Shown one piece after another: positions 8,270-15,316 of a stretch of 64,000 bases of DNA. Each line of letters starts with the position of its first letter. Position 1 is the first letter of the stretch. Made by a program: the position numbers and the translations under genes. Under the pieces are notes generated by a model that was not told the origin of the DNA, did not search any database, and saw only the letters and a program-made list of their open reading frames with translations. Origin of the DNA: Haloglomus halophilum. Lineage in GTDB: Archaea; Halobacteriota; Halobacteria; Halobacteriales; Haloarculaceae. Where the stretch lies: assembly GCF_024298885.1 (NCBI RefSeq), contig NZ_CP101166.1, positions 992,001 to 1,056,000 on the forward strand, in the 5' to 3' direction.

Positions 8270-9175
8270 TCAGTCGTCGGCGGGTGCCTCCACCTCGCCC
8301 CCCTGCATCTCCACGTCGATACCGCCCAGCAGCTGCTGGTGGGGGTACGGCATGTCGATCTCCTCGGCGTCACAGCGCTCCTTGACCGCCTGGACGTACT
8401 CCGAGCGGACCTTCGCCCAGTCCGAGCGCGAGGGACTGTCGATCCAGAACCGCGACTGGATGCCGACGTACGAGTCCGCGAGTTCGGTCACGCGCGTCGA
8501 GGGCGCGGGCTCGTCGAGGATATCGTCGTGGCGCTCGGCCTCCTCGATGATGACGTCCTGCGCGTGGTCGAGGTCATCCCCGTAGCCGACACCGAACGTG
8601 AACGGGACGCGGAGCTTGTCCTTCGCGACGGGGTTGGTGATGGCCGTGTTCGCGAGCTCGGAGTTGGGGACCGTCACGAGTTCGTTGTTGAACGTCCGCA
8701 CGCGCGAGACGCGGAAGCTGATGTCCTCGATGATGCCCTTCTCGTCGTTCCACTCGACCCAGTCACCGATGCGGACCTTCGGGTCCGCGATGAGGAACAC
8801 GCCGGCGACGAGGTTGCCGATGACGTCCTGCGAGGCGAAGCCGATGGCCAGCGTCAGCGCCGCGGCGATGGTCGCCAGCGACGTGAGCAGGTCGCCGAAC
8901 CCGGCGATTGCGAACCCGACCGCGACGGCCACGAAGACGACCGCCGCGAGCGTCAGCTTCCGGGCCGGCTTCGCCAGCGTCGGCTGCACGTTGCGGGCCT
9001 TCAGCAGGCGCGTGACGACGGGGACGACGACGATGCGCCCGAGCAGGTAGAACACCACGACCGTCGCGACGAAGACGAGCAGGTCGCCGGCGAACGCGAC
9101 CCCGCCCGCGATCAGGTTGTTGAACAGCGTGTCGATGCGTTGGCCCAGTGTCTGCAGCGGCAGGACAGGGAGCAT
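8270..9175 (-). CDS. MscS-family mechanosensitive ion channel
   Basis: A 301-residue small-conductance mechanosensitive channel that releases osmolytes on hypo-osmotic shock. Three hydrophobic segments are visible (about 27-48, 70-92, 95-125). The last carries the Ala/Gly-rich pore helix ALTLAIGFASQDVIGNLVAG, followed by the beta-domain IGDWVEWNDEKGIIEDISFR and the interface RTFNNELVTVPNSELANTAI. An alpha/beta cytoplasmic vestibule domain and an acidic tail end it. Length is typical of the minimal MscS type. ATG 9175 precedes the first hydrophobic segment. It is a single gene, convergent with truB across 76 nt. Confidence 0.9.
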   Translation of the reverse strand: MLPVLPLQTLGQRIDTLFNNLIAGGVAFAGDLLVFVATVVVFYLLGRIVVVPVVTRLLKARNVQPTLAKPARKLTLAAVVFVAVAVGFAIAGFGDLLTSLATIAAALTLAIGFASQDVIGNLVAGVFLIADPKVRIGDWVEWNDEKGIIEDISFRVSRVRTFNNELVTVPNSELANTAITNPVAKDKLRVPFTFGVGYGDDLDHAQDVIIEEAERHDDILDEPAPSTRVTELADSYVGIQSRFWIDSPSRSDWAKVRSEYVQAVKERCDAEEIDMPYPHQQLLGGIDVEMQGGEVEAPADD

Positions 9176-9271
9176 ACGGGCCGGCGAACTCGGCGCGGGG
9201 CCGTAATGGTAGTGGCCCCGGCGACCGAAACGACACGCTCTTTACCCGGACCCGCATTTCCTCGGATGCAA

Positions 9272-9342
9272 GGGACCGTGGGGTAGTGGTATCCTCTGCG
9301 GATGGGGTCCGTAGGACCCGAGTTCAATTCTCGGCGGTCCCG
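9272..9342 (+). tRNA. tRNA-Pro (GGG)
   Basis: The acceptor GGGACCG pairs fully with CGGTCCC. The anticodon stem TGCGG/CCGTA holds the loop ATGGGGT, giving anticodon GGG with G37, as expected for proline. The T arm is CCGAG-TTCAATT-CTCGG and the discriminator is G. CCA is not encoded and no intron is seen. A TTTAC element about 30 nt upstream is a plausible promoter. The 3' end is duplicated just downstream. Confidence 0.93.
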
Positions 9343-9403
9343 TTCTCTCCGTTGTAGAGACGAGTCCACGAGAGACGCAGTCTCTCGGCGGTCCCGTTCT
9401 CTC
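9329..9403 (+). repeat. Direct repeat of the tRNA-Pro 3' end (att-like)
   Basis: The tRNA 3' end with its flank (9329-9349, beginning TCTCGGCGGTCCCG) is repeated exactly for 21 nt at 9383-9403. Only 33 nt lie between the copies. This is the layout left by site-specific integration at a tRNA gene, but no integrase or insert remains. Confidence 0.75.
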
Positions 9404-9439
9404 ACCTCGGACCGACGGTGCTCGTCGCTGCGCCCGTAC

Positions 9440-10051
9440 TCACTCCCGCTCCAGCACCGCGAGCAGCCCCGGAACGTCCATCGCCTGGGTCTCGAACACG
9501 GCTTCGCGACAGACCAGCTCGGTCCACCCGTCCGCGAACGCTTCCCGGACGTCCGCCGGGACCATCGGAACCGGGCCGAAATCCGTCGGCGCGTCCGGGC
9601 CGAAACCGACCAGAAACAGCCGGCCACCGGGACGGAGCACCTCGCCGACCTCCGCGGCGTACGCGGCGTGTCCCTCGGTTTCGAAAGCGTGGAACAGGCC
9701 ACTGTCGAGCACTGTCTCGAACGCCTCGCCGTCGGCATCGAGGTCGAGCGCGTTGCCGACCCGGAACCGGATATCGAGGTCACGGTCGGCCGCCCGTTCC
9801 CGCGCCCGCTCGATGCCGCGCTCGGAGATGTCGATACCGACGGCAGGATGGCCCTGCTCGGCGGCCCAGAGCGCGTGGGTCCCCGTTCCACAGCCGATGT
9901 CGAGCACCTGCCCCGAGAGCCCGTACTCCGCGACCGCATCGACGAGCGCCGGCTGCGGTTCGCCGGTGTCCCAGGGCGTCTCCTCCGATTCGTAGCGCTC
10001 GTCCCACCAGGCCGCCGGACCATCGCCGCTGGATTCGTCCTTCCCCGACAC
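9440..10051 (-). CDS. Class I SAM-dependent methyltransferase
   Basis: A 203-residue Rossmann methyltransferase. Motif I is VLDIGCGTGTHALWAA, motif II is GIDISERGIERARERA, and the post-I region continues into FETVLDSGLFHAF. The N-terminal WWDERYESEETPWDTGEPQP is characteristic of the thiopurine/tellurite-resistance-like (TPMT/TehB) methyltransferase group, so a small-molecule substrate is likelier than RNA or protein. The frame is open to a GTG at 10072, but the TATA element ATTTAC at 10077-10082 is too close to that codon. The GTG at 10051 lies 28 nt from it and is preferred. It is divergent from the DUF1330 gene. Confidence 0.75.
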   Translation of the reverse strand: MSGKDESSGDGPAAWWDERYESEETPWDTGEPQPALVDAVAEYGLSGQVLDIGCGTGTHALWAAEQGHPAVGIDISERGIERARERAADRDLDIRFRVGNALDLDADGEAFETVLDSGLFHAFETEGHAAYAAEVGEVLRPGGRLFLVGFGPDAPTDFGPVPMVPADVREAFADGWTELVCREAVFETQAMDVPGLLAVLERE

Positions 10052-10076
10052 GTCTGAGTGGGCAGCGGCCACGAGC

Positions 10077-10082
10077 GTAAAT
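10077..10082 (-). promoter_or_regulatory. TATA element deciding the methyltransferase start
   Basis: ATTTAC on the minus strand is centred 28.5 nt upstream of the GTG at 10051 but only 7 nt from the alternative GTG at 10072. It therefore favours a leaderless transcript starting at 10051. Confidence 0.5.
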
Positions 10083-10205
10083 CCCCCGACGTCGAGGGGC
10101 AGGCGCTCCGGGACCCCGAACGTCCGCGGAACCCCGTCTCGGTTCCGGAACGGTGTCCGGACGCCAGCCCACGATTTTATTCCCCCGCCGCCCGCTGACA
10201 GACCG

Positions 10206-10517
10206 ATGAGCGAGACCGAGACCGTCTACATCGTCGCACAGATCCAGGTCGAGGACTGGGACACCTACGAGTCCGAGTACATCCCGACGACGTTCGAGCG
10301 CATCACCGCCCACGACGGCGAGGTACTGGTGGCGACCGAGGAGGCCGAAGAACTCGAGGGGGAGTGGGACGGCAACTGGACGGTGGTCATCGAGTTCCCG
10401 TCCGAAGCCGACGCCTACGCGTTCATGCAGGACGAGGAGTACGTCGAGGCGATGAGTGCACGCCACGAGGCGGCCGCGTGGAACGACATCGCGATGCTCC
10501 CGGCGTTCGACGGCTGA
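10206..10517 (+). CDS. DUF1330-family small protein
   Basis: A 103-residue protein with the ferredoxin-like alpha/beta barrel pattern of DUF1330: VYIVAQIQVEDWDTYESEYIP at the start, GGEVLVAT-like HDGEVLVATEEAEELEGEW in the middle, and TVVIEFPSEADAYAFMQDEEY near the end. Such proteins form dimers; their biochemical role is not established. The ATG is 28 nt downstream of TTTTAT (10175-10180), a clean leaderless promoter. It stands alone, convergent with the surface-protein gene downstream. Confidence 0.8.
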   Translation: MSETETVYIVAQIQVEDWDTYESEYIPTTFERITAHDGEVLVATEEAEELEGEWDGNWTVVIEFPSEADAYAFMQDEEYVEAMSARHEAAAWNDIAMLPAFDG

Positions 10518-10543
10518 GACGGGGATCGGGAATCCACGGCCCG

Positions 10544-12790
10544 CTACGGGTCGCTCCCGTCCGCAGCCGGGTCGTCGATGGTGTCACTGTCGCTGTTGCC
10601 CGCGGCGTCCTCGGCGACGACCGTGAACGAGTACGCGTCCCCATACGCGCCCTCCCGATGGTACGTCTCGGTCCCGCTGTAGCCGCTGTAGGTCTGGACG
10701 AGGCTCCCGTCCCGCCGGACCTCGACGGTCACCGAGTCGAGGTCGCCGTCGGCGTCCGATACGCTCCAGGAGATCTCGAACTCGGCGTGATCCGTCGCGG
10801 CCTTGTTCTTGCAATCACCGTGTCCGGGATTGATGTCGGAGCACTCGCTGTCGTCCGTGACGCCGAACGAGTCGACGGTCGGCGCGTTGTCACCGCCGGG
10901 ACCGGGGTCCGACGCGGGGTAGTCCGCGGTCGCGGTCTCGGACTCGCCTTCGCTCGTGTCGACGGCCGTCACACTGGCCTCGTCCGGGAGGCTGTCGCAG
11001 TCGATCACGCCGGCGTCGCACGCGACCGTCGTCGTCGGGTCGGCCGTCGTCCCGTCGACGGTGCCGTCGGCGTCGAAGTCCCAGCGGTACTCGTCGACCC
11101 GGTCGGCCTCGGTGGTCCCGGCGGCGTCGAACCGGTACTCGTCGCCGTCGCTCCGCTCGGAGACGGCGAGGTTCGCGATGATGGTCCGGCCCGGGAGCGG
11201 CACCGTTCCGCGTGTGGCGCTGGCACCGTCGACCTCGATGCGGTTGACCGAGATGTGCAGGTACGTGACCGGCGGCGGGAGCGCGGTCCCCTCGGGGAAC
11301 CGTGGCTCGACGGCCCGGAGTTCGTCGCCGTACTCGAAGCTGGTCCCCTGCTGGATGCTGGCCGGACCGCCGATGATGGCGCCGTTCACCTCGCCGCTCC
11401 CCTGCCCCAGACAGGTGTCCACGTCCGTCGGACAGGCGGCGGTCGCCGAGGTGAGCCCGTACTCCCCGACGGCGTCGTTCGACCCCTCGGCGGGCTCGTC
11501 ACGCGGCGCGTAGACGGCCCCGGTGAACCCGTTGTTGCTCTGCCCCATCGCGAACTGCATCTCCGAGGTCCCGTACAGCTGGAAGCGGCTCGCGTTGCCC
11601 GACGCGACGGTCACGCCGGACTGGCCCTTCGCCATCGCGACATCACCGTTCGTGTACACCCGGGCGTAGTGGTCGGTGCCGGCGCCGTTCTCGACGGCGA
11701 TCCGCCCGTTGTCCAGCCCGATGTTGCCGTCGACGAACAGCGTGACGTTGCCCGACGAGAGGTCGAGGGTGAGCGTGTCGCCGCTGAGGCCGAACCCCTC
11801 GCTGTAGTACGACCCCGCGGTGAGCGTCGTATCGCCGTCGATGTCGGCGTCCGGGTGGTCGTCCTCGGCGTTGTCGAGGAGGACCCCGATGCCGGCGTCG
11901 AGGGCCATCCACCGGGTGTCGGTGTTCGTCGTGGTGCAGTCCGAACCGCTCCCGGCGGCACACTCGATGCTCCCGTGCTTGTCGCTCACGCTCCCCGCCG
12001 AGACGACGGCCGTATCGACGGTCTTCGGGGTCTTCACGCTGATATCGCCGTCGGCGACGAGGCCGTCGCGGTACGTCCCGTCGAGGTCGAGGCGCGCGAG
12101 GTCCGCCTCGACGGTCCGGTTGCTGTGGTGGACCGTGACCGAGACGCCGTCGATGCGGTCGCGGAAGTAGTCCGCCCAGGCGACGTAGTGGTCGCTGGTG
12201 ACGCTGACCGTGAGAACCTGCTCCCGGACGACACCCGGGCCGAGCCCCTGCCGGGACCCGGCCGCCTGGATGGTGACCTCCTCGCCCGTCCCCGACTCGC
12301 CCGGGGTGGCGGCGACGATGGGGAGCGTGAGCGTCCCCGCCCGGTAGTGGAACTCGGGCGGCGAGATCATCCGGCTCGCGTTGCCCGTGCCGCGCCAGAC
12401 GCCGCCACCCTGGTACGCGACGACCTGGTCGCTCGTCTCCCGCGTGACAGTCCCGAGTGTCTGGTTGAGGTACTCGGTCCCGTCCTGGGCCTCGACGACG
12501 ATGCGACCCGTCGCCGCCGCGGTGAGCGCACCCCCGCGACCGTTCCGGGTCAGGGGCACCGTCTGGACCTGGCTGTCACCCAGCGCGACCCGTGCCGCCT
12601 TCGCGTCGAGCTGCGTGAGCGCCGTCTCGGCCTGCCCCTGCTCGATGGACCCCTCGATGTCGTTCAGCCCGGCCGCGCCGATAACGACCACCAGCGTGAC
12701 GCCGAGCGCCGTGATGCCCAGCAACAGCGCGACGCCAAGGACCGTAGCCTGTGCTCGACGCCCGCCCCCGTCGCCCCCGGTATCCGGCAT
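10544..12790 (-). CDS. Large pilin-like surface protein (DUF7289-like) with PKD-type C-terminus
   Basis: A 748-residue exported protein. After a short basic start (GGGRRAQATVLGVALLLGIT) comes one hydrophobic helix like that of archaeal type IV pilins. ALTQLDAKAARVALGDSQVQ and SPPEFHYRAGTLTLPIV follow; both motifs recur in the protein at 43116-44789, so the two are paralogues. Residues near 560-590 (EYRWDFDADGTVDG) look like a PKD/Ig-like domain and another (WSVSDADGDLDSVTVEVRRD) follows. The ATG 12790 has TTTATTA about 24 nt upstream. It is probably surface-anchored through the N-terminal helix; its function is unknown. It is 30 kb from the pilus locus. Confidence 0.7.
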   Translation of the reverse strand: MPDTGGDGGGRRAQATVLGVALLLGITALGVTLVVVIGAAGLNDIEGSIEQGQAETALTQLDAKAARVALGDSQVQTVPLTRNGRGGALTAAATGRIVVEAQDGTEYLNQTLGTVTRETSDQVVAYQGGGVWRGTGNASRMISPPEFHYRAGTLTLPIVAATPGESGTGEEVTIQAAGSRQGLGPGVVREQVLTVSVTSDHYVAWADYFRDRIDGVSVTVHHSNRTVEADLARLDLDGTYRDGLVADGDISVKTPKTVDTAVVSAGSVSDKHGSIECAAGSGSDCTTTNTDTRWMALDAGIGVLLDNAEDDHPDADIDGDTTLTAGSYYSEGFGLSGDTLTLDLSSGNVTLFVDGNIGLDNGRIAVENGAGTDHYARVYTNGDVAMAKGQSGVTVASGNASRFQLYGTSEMQFAMGQSNNGFTGAVYAPRDEPAEGSNDAVGEYGLTSATAACPTDVDTCLGQGSGEVNGAIIGGPASIQQGTSFEYGDELRAVEPRFPEGTALPPPVTYLHISVNRIEVDGASATRGTVPLPGRTIIANLAVSERSDGDEYRFDAAGTTEADRVDEYRWDFDADGTVDGTTADPTTTVACDAGVIDCDSLPDEASVTAVDTSEGESETATADYPASDPGPGGDNAPTVDSFGVTDDSECSDINPGHGDCKNKAATDHAEFEISWSVSDADGDLDSVTVEVRRDGSLVQTYSGYSGTETYHREGAYGDAYSFTVVAEDAAGNSDSDTIDDPAADGSDP

Positions 12791-12966
12791 TGCTCGCCGT
12801 TGGACGCACGTAATAAACAGGGAATCGACCACTCCCCCCCAGGCCGTCTATATCGGGGGCTGTCATCGGTGAATGAAACGGAGGTCGTGGTGACAACGGC
12901 CGGACCGGGCGGGACCCTCCCCCACCCACCCGAACCCCTTTGTCGTCGACACCCGACCCTGCAGCC

Positions 12967-14028
12967 ATGCGTGCAGCAGTCCTGCGAGAACACGGCGAAC
13001 CACTGGACGTGACCGAGGTCGACCCCCCGGAGCCGGACCCGGACGGCGTCGTCGTCGAGATCGAGGCGTGTGGCATCTGCCGGTCGGACTGGCACGGCTG
13101 GCAGGGGGACTGGGGCTGGCTCGGCCTCGAAACGTCGCCCGGACAGATCCTCGGCCACGAGCCCGCCGGCCACGTCGTCGCCGTCGGCGAGGAGGTCGAG
13201 AAGGTCCGCGAGGGTGACCACATCGCGGTCCCGTTCAATCTCGGCGACGGCACCTGCGAGCAGTGCCGCACCGGCCACGGGAACACCTGCGACAACACCA
13301 CGCCGCTCGGCTTCGTCGAGAGCGCACCCGGCGCGTTCGCCGAACTCCTGCACGTCCCCCACGCCGACCACAACGCCGTCCACCTGCCCGAGGGCGTCTC
13401 CTCGACGGACATGGCCGGACTCGGCTGTCGGTTCATGACCGCGTTCCACGGGCTGGCCCACCAGGCGCCTGTCAGCGCGGGCGACTGGGTCGCGGTCCAC
13501 GGCTGTGGCGGCGTGGGGCTCTCGGCGGTCCACATCGCGGACGCACTCGGCGCGAACGTCGTCGCGGTCGACCTCGACGACGACAAGCTCTCGAAGGCGG
13601 CCGAACTCGGGGCGACCGAGACCCTCAACGCCGGCGAGACCGAGCGCGTTCCACGGGAGATAAAGGGTATCTCCGACGGCGGCTGCCACGTCTCCGTCGA
13701 CGCGCTCGGCATCGAGGAGACCTGCCGCAACTCCATCCTCGGGCTGGGCAAGCGCGGCACGCACGTCCAGATTGGCCTCACCACGGAGGCCGAGCAGGGC
13801 GACCTCTCCATCCCCTCGGACCTGATGGTGATGCAGGAGATCGAGTTCGTCGGCTCGCTGGGCCTGCCGCCGACGCGCTACGACGAGATCTTCCGGATGG
13901 TCGCCACCGACAAGATCACCCCGGGCGCCGTCGTCAGCGAGACCGTCGGGCTGGAGGATGTCAGCGACAAACTGGCGGCGATGACCGACTTCGAGACCGA
14001 GGGGATTCCGGTCGTCGACTCGTTCTGA
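12967..14028 (+). CDS. Zinc-dependent alcohol dehydrogenase (MDR family)
   Basis: A 353-residue medium-chain dehydrogenase/reductase that oxidises alcohols or reduces aldehydes with NAD(P). Catalytic zinc ligands are in ACGICRSDWHG (Cys37 region) and GHEPAGHVV. The structural-zinc loop is shortened to GTCEQCRTGHGNTCDN, which keeps three of the usual four cysteines. The cofactor motif VHGCGGVGLSAVHIA is followed by VVAVDLDDDKL; Asp after the second strand suggests NAD. ATG 12967 matches the family N-terminus (MRAAVLREHGEPL); an upstream ATG at 12940 would add nine residues. Physiological substrate is not evident. Confidence 0.85.
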   Translation: MRAAVLREHGEPLDVTEVDPPEPDPDGVVVEIEACGICRSDWHGWQGDWGWLGLETSPGQILGHEPAGHVVAVGEEVEKVREGDHIAVPFNLGDGTCEQCRTGHGNTCDNTTPLGFVESAPGAFAELLHVPHADHNAVHLPEGVSSTDMAGLGCRFMTAFHGLAHQAPVSAGDWVAVHGCGGVGLSAVHIADALGANVVAVDLDDDKLSKAAELGATETLNAGETERVPREIKGISDGGCHVSVDALGIEETCRNSILGLGKRGTHVQIGLTTEAEQGDLSIPSDLMVMQEIEFVGSLGLPPTRYDEIFRMVATDKITPGAVVSETVGLEDVSDKLAAMTDFETEGIPVVDSF

Positions 14029-14070
14029 ACCGGCACGCCCGCCCTCGCGAGACGGACCCCGGCGGGAACG

Positions 14071-14295
14071 CTACGAGTCCACGTCGGAGGCGATCTTCTT
14101 GCTCCCGTTCACGGAGCTGTTGCTGACGGAGACCCGGTAGCGGTCCACGGTGCCGTCAGGGTGGCGAACGTCCGCGTAGACCAGATACCGGACGATATCG
14201 TGCTTCGTATTGGTGATGGTGTAGCTCACGTTCCCGCCGACGATCTTGTCCAGGTGCTCACCCGCCAGTTCGGTCGCCTCGCTCCTGCTCGTCAT
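14071..14295 (-). CDS. Hypothetical protein, 74 aa
   Basis: A short soluble protein (MTSRSEATELAGEHLDKIVG...) with alternating beta-strand pattern YTITNTKHDIVRYLVYADV and YRVSVSNSSVNGSKKI, not a recognised family. No signal peptide, membrane segment or metal motif. A TTAGT element about 27 nt upstream of ATG 14295 fits a leaderless transcript, which supports the gene. It ends 42 nt from the alcohol dehydrogenase, convergent with it, so a functional link is not implied. Confidence 0.55.
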   Translation of the reverse strand: MTSRSEATELAGEHLDKIVGGNVSYTITNTKHDIVRYLVYADVRHPDGTVDRYRVSVSNSSVNGSKKIASDVDS

Positions 14296-14524
14296 GAATG
14301 CTAGATTGTTGCAGTATCGGTACTAATGGTTTTCTGCCACCCGCAGGGGCGGTGCCGCGTCTCTCACCATCCGCAGAGCCGGTGCCGGGTATCGGACACC
14401 GACCACCGTCCGAACGCACGGTCCCGGGGACACCGCCAGCGTCACCGACAGGGGACCGGTAGAAGAACCCACCGGCAACCGAAGCCACAACCCCTACACA
14501 GTTTCCAGCCGTTGTTACGATATC

Positions 14525-14692
14525 ATGACGACAGAGACCCGCGTGGACGACGTTGCAGCCGCTGATGTCGGCCCTGGCCCCGCCACGGAGACGTGCGACC
14601 TCTGCGGTGCGGTCGTCCAGCCCGATCCCGGCGAGTCGCGGTTCGAGGCCGTGGTCGCGCACTTCGAGGCGGTCCACATGGACCGCGAGTAA
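14525..14692 (+). CDS. Small C2H2-type zinc finger protein, 55 aa
   Basis: A micro-protein whose acidic N-terminus leads into CDLCGAVV and then AHFEAVH, i.e. C-x2-C and H-x4-H spaced as a single zinc finger. Haloarchaea encode many such one-finger zinc proteins; some affect motility or biofilm, but this one is not identifiable by name. ATG 14525 and TAA 14690-14692 bound a clean frame with strong third-position GC. No neighbour is on the same strand nearby. Confidence 0.6.
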   Translation: MTTETRVDDVAAADVGPGPATETCDLCGAVVQPDPGESRFEAVVAHFEAVHMDRE

Positions 14693-14761
14693 GCGCCGGC
14701 CGGCGCTCGGCGTCACGACATCGATACAGCAGACCGCAAAGAATCAGCGTCGGAAGCGTCG

Positions 14762-15178
14762 TCAGGCGGTCTGCTCGACGAGGACTTCCAGTTTCGAGAA
14801 CGAATCTATCGGCAGTTCGCTCGGGAAGTCGTACGTGACCGATGTCACCGAATCCTGCGTGAACGTCTTCCCGGTGTAGGTCTTGCTGTCCACGATGGTG
14901 CCGTCCGACTTCTTGATGGAGATGTGAACGTCGCCCGTGTGGTCGGTCATGCCGGTGTTGTTGACATCGACGGTGACGCCCGTCGCGTTGACGCCGGAGT
15001 ACGAGAGACTCTGCGAGTCGATTGACAGGTTGGTCGAACCCGTGACCTGCCCCTCACCGGGGGCGACTTCGTTCGGATTGGCCTGGGAGATGGTCACCGC
15101 TGCCGCCGCGAACCCGGCACCCACCACCAGTGCGACCAGACCGACCGCGATGGTCGAGGTCTTGATTGGGAAACTCAT
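14762..15178 (-). CDS. Secreted small protein with signal sequence, 138 aa
   Basis: The N-terminus MSFPIKTSTIAVGLVALVVG and following GAGFAAAAV form a signal peptide or N-terminal anchor. The remainder is a beta-rich domain with Asn-Thr/Ser sequons (TGSTNLSIDSQSL, VDVNNTGMTDHTG) suited to N-glycosylation. Not a recognised family; it may be a minor pilin or surface protein, but no class III peptidase site (charged n-region followed by Gly) is obvious. Start ATG 15178 is the first Met and precedes the hydrophobic stretch directly. Confidence 0.6.
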   Translation of the reverse strand: MSFPIKTSTIAVGLVALVVGAGFAAAAVTISQANPNEVAPGEGQVTGSTNLSIDSQSLSYSGVNATGVTVDVNNTGMTDHTGDVHISIKKSDGTIVDSKTYTGKTFTQDSVTSVTYDFPSELPIDSFSKLEVLVEQTA

Positions 15179-15316
15179 GTTGCACTGCTTCCTTCCGCTC
15201 GGCGACCCATCCTCGTGCGCACTAGCCTGTTACCCCCATCCGCTCGGATGGCTTTCCAGCTAGACCGAGGTGAAGAACGGCCCGGTGCGGAGCCGACGTT
15301 GCCGGCGACCGGTCGG

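Noticed and set aside
10364-13012. 882-codon plus-strand frame opposite the large surface protein
   Set aside because: It is the antisense of 10544-12790; it has Val/Arg/Asp-rich composition typical of reversed high-GC coding, no family and no promoter.
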